26,294 nucleotides of DNA from an uncultured Veillonella sp. (lineage in GTDB: Bacteria; Bacillota; Negativicutes; Veillonellales; Veillonellaceae), in the NCBI RefSeq assembly GCF_938010505.1, contig NZ_CALLVP010000080.1, positions 1 through 26,294 of the forward strand, written 5' to 3'. Within the stretch, counting starts at the first letter, position 1. Each line of letters starts with the position of its first letter. The notes under the pieces are model-generated. The model had not been told where the DNA came from and ran no database searches. It worked only from the letters and a program-made list of their open reading frames with translations. Made by a program: the position numbers and the translations under genes. Positions 17,098 through 23,768 of this stretch are shown one piece after another.

Positions 17098-18196
17098 TTT
17101 TGTCCCTACGGATATTAATATAAATTTATTTGAAACAGGTAATGGTGAAGCATTAGTAGGAAAAGAGCTTTATGAAATTTTGAAGCAATCGGATCTAAAT
17201 GTTTTCAATCTAGAGGTTCCTCTTACTGATGCAAAAACACCAATTGTAAAATTTGGTAATAATTTAATTGCCTCTACAAAAGCGGTTTACGGCGATAGGT
17301 CTTTAGAACCACTATTCTTAACATTGGCTAATAATCATTCATTAGATCAAGGTGTGGAGGGGTTAACAACGACCATAGATTTGTTGAAACAACATGATAT
17401 TGCTTATGGTGGTGTGGGTTCGAATTTGAAAGAGGCTAAGAAGCCATTTATTTTTGAAAAGGATGGTGTACGCATAGGCTTCTATATGTGCACTGAGAAT
17501 GAGTTTACCATAGCTACTTGTCATACAATGGGGGCCAATCCCTTTGATGTGTTAGAAAGCTTTGACGAAGTGGAAGCTTTATAGGCCCAATGCGACTACG
17601 TCATCGTTTTATATCACGGCGGCAAGGAATTCTATCGTTATCCATCCCCAATGTTACAACGTTATTGTCGTAAGTTTGTCGATAAAGGTGCAAATCTTGT
17701 TGTTTGTCAACATAGTCACTGTATTGGTTCTCGAGAAAACTATAATGGTAGCACTATTATCTATGGTCAAGGTAACTTTATCTTCAATTCCGATTTCTTT
17801 GTAAATCATCAAGAATTTGTAAAAGATGCGATGTTAGTTACGGTAGAGGTTACTAAGGATGATTTTGTGGTGTCTGAATTGCCTATTCGTAGAACCGATA
17901 ATGGTACACGACTAGCCACAGAAGTTGAAGCTGCAGAAACATTAAAGGCTTATAGAAAACGTAGTGAAGAAATTAAAGATTCTCACTTTGTGATTCAAGC
18001 TTATAAGAATTTTGCTGATACTCATGTAAAACGTTATTTGCGTGAATTTTTAGGTAGATCATTTATTGTACGCGCTATTAATGCTTTAGTTGGACGAAAA
18101 CTAGTAGAACTTATTTTGGGCAATACAAGTTATCTAGCAATACAAAACTATTTGGAATGTGAAGCTCATCACGAGCTCATCACGAACTATTCTTGA
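17075..18196 (+). pseudogene. CapA-like metallophosphatase-fold gene, interrupted by an in-frame amber codon
   Basis: One frame encodes a CapA-type protein (poly-gamma-glutamate/capsule family, metallophosphatase fold) but is broken by TAG at 17582-17584, codon 170. Before the stop: LYIGADFVP, FNLEVPLTD and LANNHSLDQG, the usual CapA metal and active-site motifs. After it the same frame continues at once with CDYVIVLYHGGKEFYRYPSP, then CQHSHCIGS and IIYGQGNFIF, the remaining motifs. A single substitution explains the split. A second lesion is an 11-bp tandem duplication (18163-18184) that shifts the last residues so the frame stops at 18196. The start is TTG at 17075 after GGAGAG, overlapping the ATP-grasp gene by 23 bases. 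Internal ATG 17651 has no ribosome site. The 169-residue product would lack half the active site. Confidence 0.88.
18163..18184 (+). repeat. 11-bp tandem duplication at the 3' end of the capA-like gene
   Basis: The 11-base unit AGCTCATCACG occurs twice in direct contact. Eleven is not a multiple of three. If one copy is removed, the frame reads on as HHELFLRGVKNINKK and ends at TAA 18223-18225, whose last base is the first base of the flippase ATG (TAATG). This is the junction style seen at livH/livM, so the single-copy form looks ancestral. Confidence 0.9.
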
Positions 18197-18224
18197 GAGG
18201 CGTTAAGAATATCAATAAGAAATA

Positions 18225-19676
18225 ATGGATACTAAAATCGTAGCTGCTGCTAAATGGTCTGTTATTACAGAGGTTTTGGCAAAGCTTATTACACCACTGA
18301 CAAATATAATATTGGCCCATATGTTAGCACCGACCGCATTCGGCATATTAGCGACGATTATGATGGTTATATCTTTTGCAGAAATGCTTGCTGATGCAGG
18401 TTTTCAAAAATTTCTCGTTCAGCATGAGTTTGAAAGTGCCCAAGAGAAGCAAGAGGCCACAGATGTGGCCTTTATTGCCAACCTAGTATTTTCTTTACTT
18501 TTATGGGGCGCTATCATAATAGGTCGTGATGAATTGGCCATCTTAGTAGGTAATGATGGTTTAGGTATACCTTTAGCTGTGATGGGGGCTATGATTCCTT
18601 TATCTGCCTTTAGTAGTGTTCAAATGGCATTGTATCGAAGAGACTTTAATTTTAAGTTTCTTCTAAATATTAGGCTCATAACAATTCTTACACCTATATT
18701 GATATCTATACCAATGGCGCTTATGGGCTACGATTACTGGTCTTTAATTGCTGGTATATTAGGAGCCCAGTTATTTACGGCGTTGGCCTTATTAAAGAGT
18801 CGAAAAAATCAAATTAATTTATTCTTTAGCGGTTGCGTCTTTATGAAAATGTTTAGTTATAGTGCATGGTCTTTAGCAGAAGCATTTTCTATATGGCTTA
18901 CAGCCTGGGTAGATACATTTATCATTAGCCGATGTCTTGATGCTTATTATTTGGGTATATATAAGATGTCAATGGCTATTGTTACTACCGTCATGGCTAT
19001 GGCAACAGCATCATTGGCACCAGTATTATTCGCGGCCTTAAGCCGAGTACAGCATGATCAACAGGCCTTTTCGAATACATTCTTTACATTCCAACGCTAT
19101 ATGGCTTTATTCTTAGTGCCTATAGGGGTAGGATTATTTGTATTTCAAGATTTTGTAGTTCATCTATTATTAGGTCCTCAATGGAAGTTAGCGGGTATTG
19201 TATTAGGTTCTTGGGCATTGAGCTCAGCTATTATGACTATTACAGCGAATCTAATTTCTGAAATATTCCGTGCTAAAGGCTTGCCAAACCTATCGTTCTG
19301 GACTCAAGTTTTACATTTAGTTGTTTTAATACCAGTTATTTATATTTGTATTCAATATGATTTCACTACCTTTGTGTATGCTCGCTCCATAGTGCGAATG
19401 GAAATGCTCGCTGTAGCTATGTTGTTCTTGGCACTGTTCGTCAATATGAGTGTGCTCCGTATATTATCTAATATTAGTGTATATCTCATTACCGCATCGA
19501 TAGTTGGGGGGATAGCATATAGTGTTTTACATCTATATGATACGGTGTGGTGGACGATAGCTTGTATGCTGTTATGCGTTTTATTGTATGTGGCTATTTT
19601 ATGTATCATTCCATCTGAGCGTACTATTATTGTTTCTGGTGTTAATAAAGTTTTAGGTAAAGTAAGACGCTCATAA
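18225..19676 (+). CDS. wzx: Wzx-type lipid-linked oligosaccharide flippase
   Basis: This 483-residue inner-membrane protein of the MOP superfamily has about twelve to fourteen hydrophobic segments. The N-terminus AAKWSVITEVLAKLITPLTNIILAHMLAPTAFGILATIMM is characteristic of the polysaccharide flippase (Polysacc_synt) group, followed by ADAGFQKFLVQ and YSAWSLAEAFSIWLTAWVDTFIISR. It would move the undecaprenyl-diphosphate-linked repeat unit to the periplasmic face for polymerisation. The ATG lacks a good nearby ribosome site (only an AAGAAA), and in the inferred ancestral state its translation would be coupled to the overlapping CapA-like stop. The amber codon and frameshift upstream may therefore lower its expression. 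Confidence 0.92.
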   Translation: MDTKIVAAAKWSVITEVLAKLITPLTNIILAHMLAPTAFGILATIMMVISFAEMLADAGFQKFLVQHEFESAQEKQEATDVAFIANLVFSLLLWGAIIIGRDELAILVGNDGLGIPLAVMGAMIPLSAFSSVQMALYRRDFNFKFLLNIRLITILTPILISIPMALMGYDYWSLIAGILGAQLFTALALLKSRKNQINLFFSGCVFMKMFSYSAWSLAEAFSIWLTAWVDTFIISRCLDAYYLGIYKMSMAIVTTVMAMATASLAPVLFAALSRVQHDQQAFSNTFFTFQRYMALFLVPIGVGLFVFQDFVVHLLLGPQWKLAGIVLGSWALSSAIMTITANLISEIFRAKGLPNLSFWTQVLHLVVLIPVIYICIQYDFTTFVYARSIVRMEMLAVAMLFLALFVNMSVLRILSNISVYLITASIVGGIAYSVLHLYDTVWWTIACMLLCVLLYVAILCIIPSERTIIVSGVNKVLGKVRRS

Positions 19677-19702
19677 TTAACAGAACTATGAAAGGAGTAC
19701 AT

Positions 19703-20800
19703 ATGCTTTCAAAAAATGTAGATTTAAACAACACGGTAATCCTCGTAACGGGAGCCGCTGGATTTGTAGGGGCTAACTTAGTTATGGCTCTCTTATCTGA
19801 AGCAGAAGGAACTCAAATAATCGGCATAGATTGTGTTAATGATTACTACGATGTAGCATTGAAAGAGTATCGTTTGCAACAAATTGACGAGATTAGCAAA
19901 GACAATAAAAATACATGGATTTTTAAAAGAGGAAATATTGCAGATAAGGCTTTTATTGATGAAATTTTTGATGTATACAAACCACGAGTTGTAGTCAATC
20001 TAGCAGCTCAAGCAGGGGTTCGTTATTCCATTACTAACCCTGATGCTTATATAGAGGCTAATATTATTGGATTCTTTAATATTTTAGAGGCTTGTCGTCA
20101 CTCTTATGACGATGGTGAAAGTGGTGTGGAGCATTTAGTATATGCTTCATCTTCCTCTGTATATGGTGTGAATAAACAAATCCCATACTCTACAGATGAT
20201 AAGGTAGATAATCCTGTATCTCTTTATGCAGCTACAAAAAAATCAAATGAGTTATTAGCATATTCCTATGCAAAGCTTTATAACATTCCAAGTACAGGAC
20301 TTAGATTCTTTACGGCTTATGGTCCTGCAGGTCGCCCAGATATGGCGTACTTTGGTTTTACAAATACATTGCGCAGTGGAGGGACAATTAAAATCTTCAA
20401 CTATGGCAATTGTAAGCGTGATTTCACATATATTGATGATATCGTAAAAGGTGTAACTAAGGTTATGTCTACTGCGCCAGAGCGTCGTAATGGTGCGGAT
20501 GGCTTACCAGTGCCGCCGTACGCTATTTATAACATCGGCAATAGCAACCCAGAAAATCTGCTTGATTTTGTGCGCATTCTTTCAGAGGAATTAGTATCTG
20601 CCGGGGTATTACCAGAGGATTATAATTTTGAAGAACATAAAGAGTTAGTGGCTATGCAACTAGGTGATGTGCCTGTTACATATGCTGATACGAGTGCATT
20701 AGAAGCTGACTTTGGTTTTAAACCTAATACAACTTTACGTGAAGGTTTAAGACGTTTTGCCATATGGTATAAAGATTTCTATATGACGGAGGGCAAATAA
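19703..20800 (+). CDS. UDP-glucuronate 4-epimerase
   Basis: This 365-residue extended SDR interconverts UDP-glucuronate and UDP-galacturonate. Evidence: TGAAGFVGANL near residues 16-26, the family-specific NDYYDVALKEYRLQQI that contacts the uronate, the catalytic YASSSSVYG, the Tyr-Lys pair in YAATKKSNE, and RFFTAYGPAGRPDMAYFGFT, which is typical of UDP-GlcA 4-epimerases. The ATG at 19703 is chosen because AAAGGAG sits five bases upstream; an earlier ATG at 19688 overlaps that site. It is adjacent to ugd, which makes its substrate, so the polymer probably contains galacturonate. Confidence 0.9.
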   Translation: MLSKNVDLNNTVILVTGAAGFVGANLVMALLSEAEGTQIIGIDCVNDYYDVALKEYRLQQIDEISKDNKNTWIFKRGNIADKAFIDEIFDVYKPRVVVNLAAQAGVRYSITNPDAYIEANIIGFFNILEACRHSYDDGESGVEHLVYASSSSVYGVNKQIPYSTDDKVDNPVSLYAATKKSNELLAYSYAKLYNIPSTGLRFFTAYGPAGRPDMAYFGFTNTLRSGGTIKIFNYGNCKRDFTYIDDIVKGVTKVMSTAPERRNGADGLPVPPYAIYNIGNSNPENLLDFVRILSEELVSAGVLPEDYNFEEHKELVAMQLGDVPVTYADTSALEADFGFKPNTTLREGLRRFAIWYKDFYMTEGK

Positions 20801-21967
20801 ATGAAGATTGCAATTGCTGGTACAGGCTACGTAGGCCTTTCCAATGGCGTGTTGTTAGCTCAACACAATGAAGTGGTGGCCCTCGATATCATCCCAGAAA
20901 AAGTGGATATGTTAAATCGCAAAGAGGCGCCTATTGTAGATGCTGAATTGCAAGAATATTTAGCAACTAAGAATTTAAACTTTAAAGCTACGCTAGATTC
21001 AGTAGAAGCTTTTAAAGGTGCAGATTATGTTATCATTTCTACGCCTACAAATTATGACCCACAAAAAAACTTCTTTGACACATCTTCTGTTGAACAGGTT
21101 ATTAAAACAGTGCTAGATATTAATCCTGATGCGGTAATGATTATAAAATCAACAGTACCAGTAGGTTATACTGTACAAATGCGTGAAGAATTTAACACAG
21201 AAAACCTAATTTTTTCGCCAGAATTTTTACGTGAAGGTAAAGCTTTATATGACAATTTATATCCATCTCGTATCGTTGTAGGTGAGGACTCTGACCGAGC
21301 ACGTCGCTTTGGTCAATTATTAGCAGACGGTGCTATTAAAGAAAATGTACCGCAGTTATATACTGACTCTACGGAAGCGGAAGCGATTAAATTATTTGCT
21401 AACACGTATCTAGCGTTGCGTGTAGCGTACTTTAATGAGCTTGACTCTTATGCGGAGGTACGTGGTCTTAGCACTAGTCAAATTATTAATGGTGTATGTT
21501 TAGATCCTCGTATTGGAGACTTTTATAATAACCCGTCCTTTGGCTATGGTGGGTATTGCTTGCCAAAAGACACAAAGCAATTATTAGCAAACTATAATGA
21601 TGTACCACAAAACTTGATTTCTGCCATTGTTGATGCGAATAGAACTCGTAAAGATCATGTGGCAGATGCTATTATTGCAAAAAATCCAAAAATCGTTGGT
21701 ATTTATCGCTTGACCATGAAAATGAATTCCGATAACTTTAGAGCGTCAGCGATTCAAGGTGTTATGAAACGTATTAAGGCGAAGGGCATTGCTGTAGTAG
21801 TATATGAACCTACATTAGATGCAGAAGATTTCTTCAACTCGCCAGTTATTCGTAACTTTGAAGACTTTAAGCGTGTCAGTGATGTTATTGTAGCTAATCG
21901 CTGGGATAATAGCTTAGAAAGTGTAAAAGATAAAGTTTATACGAGAGATATTTTTGATAGAGATTGA
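20801..21967 (+). CDS. ugd: UDP-glucose 6-dehydrogenase
   Basis: This 388-residue cytoplasmic enzyme oxidises UDP-glucose to UDP-glucuronate with two NAD. The NAD-binding motif GTGYVGLSNG is at residues 7-16 with D29 at the end of strand 2. The central FSPEFLREGKALYDNLYPSRIVVG and the catalytic cysteine C253 in NPSFGYGGYCLPKDTKQL are intact. The length is that of the short single-subunit Ugd class. UDP-mannose- and UDP-ManNAc-dehydrogenases share the fold, but pairing with the UDP-glucuronate epimerase supports Ugd. The start directly abuts the previous stop, with GGAGGG upstream. Confidence 0.93.
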   Translation: MKIAIAGTGYVGLSNGVLLAQHNEVVALDIIPEKVDMLNRKEAPIVDAELQEYLATKNLNFKATLDSVEAFKGADYVIISTPTNYDPQKNFFDTSSVEQVIKTVLDINPDAVMIIKSTVPVGYTVQMREEFNTENLIFSPEFLREGKALYDNLYPSRIVVGEDSDRARRFGQLLADGAIKENVPQLYTDSTEAEAIKLFANTYLALRVAYFNELDSYAEVRGLSTSQIINGVCLDPRIGDFYNNPSFGYGGYCLPKDTKQLLANYNDVPQNLISAIVDANRTRKDHVADAIIAKNPKIVGIYRLTMKMNSDNFRASAIQGVMKRIKAKGIAVVVYEPTLDAEDFFNSPVIRNFEDFKRVSDVIVANRWDNSLESVKDKVYTRDIFDRD

Positions 21968-22003
21968 TGCAGCTATATGTATTGTGGCGTTTAGGAGAGT
22001 AGT

Positions 22004-22450
22004 ATGAAACGTTGGATCCTATATATTGTGTTAGGTCTAATTGTGTTTTTTATATGGGATAATTCCCTGCAAAATGGAGGATCCTCTGATGGATTTAGTC
22101 TTATGTTTGCGGAGTGGTTTGCCCCTGTAGCTTATAAATTAGGCTTTCATGGAAATATATGGGCCTTAAATAGGATTGTTAGAAAGCTAGCCCATCTTAC
22201 AGAATTTACAATTCTTGGCGGTGTTTTATATGCAATTCTACGTCGCTATATTGAATATGGTACAGTAGCAAAAACTATAGGAGTAGGCGTAGCAATAGCT
22301 AGTTTTGATGAATTTATACAATTATTTTCACTAGGTCGTAGCTCTCAATTTTCTGATGTATTGATCGATACAATTGGTGTAATCATTGGTATATCGATAG
22401 TAAAACTAGCTTATTATATTAGTCATGATAAAAGTACATTTAAAAATTAA
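22004..22450 (+). CDS. VanZ-like membrane protein
   Basis: This 148-residue protein has about four membrane segments. The VanZ signature is clear: NRIVRKLAHLTEFTILGGVLYA near residues 57-78, and FDEFIQLFSLGRSSQFSDVLIDTIGVIIG near 105-133, with conserved Glu, Asp and Arg residues at the membrane face. Members occur in glycopeptide resistance clusters and many surface-polysaccharide loci, but the molecular activity is not established. It is the last gene of the operon, with AGGAGAG upstream of its ATG and a strong terminator just after it. Confidence 0.88.
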   Translation: MKRWILYIVLGLIVFFIWDNSLQNGGSSDGFSLMFAEWFAPVAYKLGFHGNIWALNRIVRKLAHLTEFTILGGVLYAILRRYIEYGTVAKTIGVGVAIASFDEFIQLFSLGRSSQFSDVLIDTIGVIIGISIVKLAYYISHDKSTFKN

Positions 22451-22475
22451 ATAATTATTAATATCGTGATGCGTA

Positions 22476-22514
22476 AAAAACGACTCATAATCATAGATGT
22501 TATGAGTCGTTTTT
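22476..22514 (+). terminator. Intrinsic terminator at the end of the polysaccharide operon
   Basis: A perfect 15-bp inverted repeat (22476-22490 and 22500-22514) with a 9-base loop lies 25 bases after the VanZ stop. The right arm ends in a run of T and the left arm begins with a run of A, so it could work in both directions. It separates the operon from the PHP-family gene. Confidence 0.9.
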
Positions 22515-22591
22515 GATGAAAGATAAATGAATATATAAAAATTGTATTAAATGAACATATTATAATTTATCTATTTTTATAGAAAAACCAC

Positions 22592-22620
22592 TATACAAGC
22601 GACCGGTCCCTTGATATAAT
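22592..22620 (+). promoter_or_regulatory. Promoter of the PHP-family gene
   Basis: TATACA (22592-22597) and a perfect TATAAT (22615-22620) are spaced by 17 bases, and the -10 is extended by TG at 22612-22613. This is a strong housekeeping-sigma promoter about 100 bases before the start codon at 22721. The spacer contains an 8-bp palindrome, GACCGGTC (22601-22608), a GC-rich island in very AT-rich surroundings and a possible operator. Confidence 0.75.
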
Positions 22621-22720
22621 CGTGAATGTAAAATGAATTTCAGAATTAAATGAGAATAACATGAACTTTATGAAAGAGGACGATTTCTGTAAAAGAAATT
22701 GAAAGTAGAAGGGAAAGATT

Positions 22721-23524
22721 ATGAGTCGCGTGGTAGATTTACATGGTTGCATTTTGCCGGCTGTGTTAGGTCCACAAGGGCCTCAAACAATGGCAGAATC
22801 AGTAAAAATGATTAAGTCCTTGTCTGAACAAGGCATTACAGATATTTTTAGTACGCCTGATGTAACAGTATCCATGGAGCTAAATACATGGAATGCTATG
22901 AAATCATTAGTTAATGAAGTCAAAGTTGCGGTTTCGGAACAGCAAGTAGATGTAACTATTCACAGTGGAGCTCGAGTGATGCTTTGTGATGAAATGGTTG
23001 AATATATAGCTTTTCATCGCAATCAATATACATTGGGAAATAGCCATTTTATATTAGTTGCTCTTTCACAAAATAGCAAAGTACATCATATTAATGCGTG
23101 GTTGTTAAGTTTACTAGATATGGGTCTTGTACCTATTATTAGTGAAGTAGAAACTCATAGACAATTATTTACTAAACCTGAACAATTATTAGAATGGGTT
23201 GATAAAGGTATTTTGATTCAATGCAATATGGCATCTTTCAATTATGACAATACTAACTATGATAGGGCTATTGAATTATATCGCAATGGTTTAATTCATT
23301 TCTTTGGCACTGGTTATAGCAATGGTTGTGATGTTGAGGCGTACCAAGGTTATTTGGAAGCTATTTCTAAATTAGATAGTACGTATAAAAAAGATTTATT
23401 GCTAAATATTCATCTTAACGAACGTGATCTTTTGGCTAATCGTACATTTTATCCCTCTGTCCCATCTAGTTGGGTGGGGAAAAAGGGTAATTTTTTGACT
23501 CGCTTATTTGGCTTTACATTATAA
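22721..23524 (+). CDS. CpsB/CapC-like PHP-family protein lacking metal ligands (probable pseudophosphatase)
   Basis: This 267-residue protein aligns along its length with the CpsB/YwqE PHP-type tyrosine phosphatases (opening VDLHGCILP, then SLSEQGITDIFSTPD, LLDMGLVPII, NGLIHFFGTGYSN), but the metal-binding residues are mostly gone. The first motif should be DxHxH and is D6-L-H8-G-C10. The STPH/STSH motif is STPD (D47). The GAE motif is GAR (R85). The AHxER motif is SEVET (E142). The SDxHN motif is TGYSN (G198, S200). Only D6 and H8 remain. What is known: CpsB dephosphorylates the CpsD kinase using these metals. I infer loss of phosphatase activity, with the fold retained. The C-terminus (VGKKGNFLTRLFGFTL) is basic and hydrophobic and may touch the membrane. 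It has its own promoter and terminator. The frame is intact. Confidence 0.85.
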   Translation: MSRVVDLHGCILPAVLGPQGPQTMAESVKMIKSLSEQGITDIFSTPDVTVSMELNTWNAMKSLVNEVKVAVSEQQVDVTIHSGARVMLCDEMVEYIAFHRNQYTLGNSHFILVALSQNSKVHHINAWLLSLLDMGLVPIISEVETHRQLFTKPEQLLEWVDKGILIQCNMASFNYDNTNYDRAIELYRNGLIHFFGTGYSNGCDVEAYQGYLEAISKLDSTYKKDLLLNIHLNERDLLANRTFYPSVPSSWVGKKGNFLTRLFGFTL

Positions 23525-23529
23525 TTTAT

Positions 23530-23580
23530 ATAGGTTCTTTTATCCATGTCATATTGGCATAGGTAAAGGAACCTATTTTT
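23530..23580 (+). terminator. Intrinsic terminator after the PHP-family gene
   Basis: A 13-bp stem (23530-23542 with 23564-23576, one G-T wobble) closes a 21-base loop and is followed by TTTT. It begins five bases after the stop codon at 23524. Confidence 0.8.
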
Positions 23581-23626
23581 ACTTTATATGGTATTTGGGG
23601 TTGAAAACGACCACCATATATAGTAT
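23579..23626 (+). promoter_or_regulatory. Predicted tandem NrdR boxes upstream of nrdD
   Basis: The 16-mer at 23611-23626 matches the NrdR consensus (acaCwAtATaTwGtgt) at 13 of 16 positions by my count. A weaker match (11 of 16) starts at 23579, exactly 32 bases earlier. NrdR boxes usually occur in pairs with about 31-32 bases from start to start, so the spacing supports the call. NrdR represses ribonucleotide reductase genes when dATP is plentiful. The downstream box overlaps the promoter. The upstream box is weak and overlaps the T-tract of the preceding terminator. Confidence 0.6.
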
Positions 23627-23629
23627 ACT
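23601..23629 (+). promoter_or_regulatory. Promoter of nrdD
   Basis: TTGAAA (23601-23606) and TATACT (23624-23629) are separated by exactly 17 bases, a good sigma70/sigmaA promoter. Transcription would start near 23636, giving a leader of about 130 bases. The predicted NrdR box at 23611-23626 covers the spacer and the -10. Confidence 0.7.
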
Positions 23630-23689
23630 GAGAGGGCAGTAAAAATAGAGGGTTTTTCTAATAATTCTTCACATTTTTACATATAAATT

Positions 23690-23721
23690 TATAAAAAGTG
23701 TGATTTGCCATACTTTTTATA
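23690..23721 (+). other. Hairpin in the nrdD 5' leader
   Basis: Arms 23690-23702 and 23709-23721 pair over 13 positions (one G-T wobble) around a 6-base loop. It lies inside the predicted leader of nrdD. The right arm contains five T in a row but no T-tract follows, so it is not a standard terminator. It may be a stability element, an attenuator or a protein-binding dyad. Confidence 0.5.
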
Positions 23722-23768
23722 CTTCTTAACATATATTTTGGCAGTAACAAGATGGGGAGGTTGCCAAT

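Noticed and set aside
17582..17584. TAG as a recoded sense codon (for example pyrrolysine) or programmed read-through
   Set aside because: TAG ends three intact genes in the window, no read-through signal is visible, and the same gene carries a second lesion, so a nonsense mutation is simpler.
17562..17804. Open frame of 80 codons overlapping the break in the capA-like gene
   Set aside because: It lies in a different frame, has no family resemblance, and the CapA motifs continue in the original frame across the amber codon. It is a shadow.
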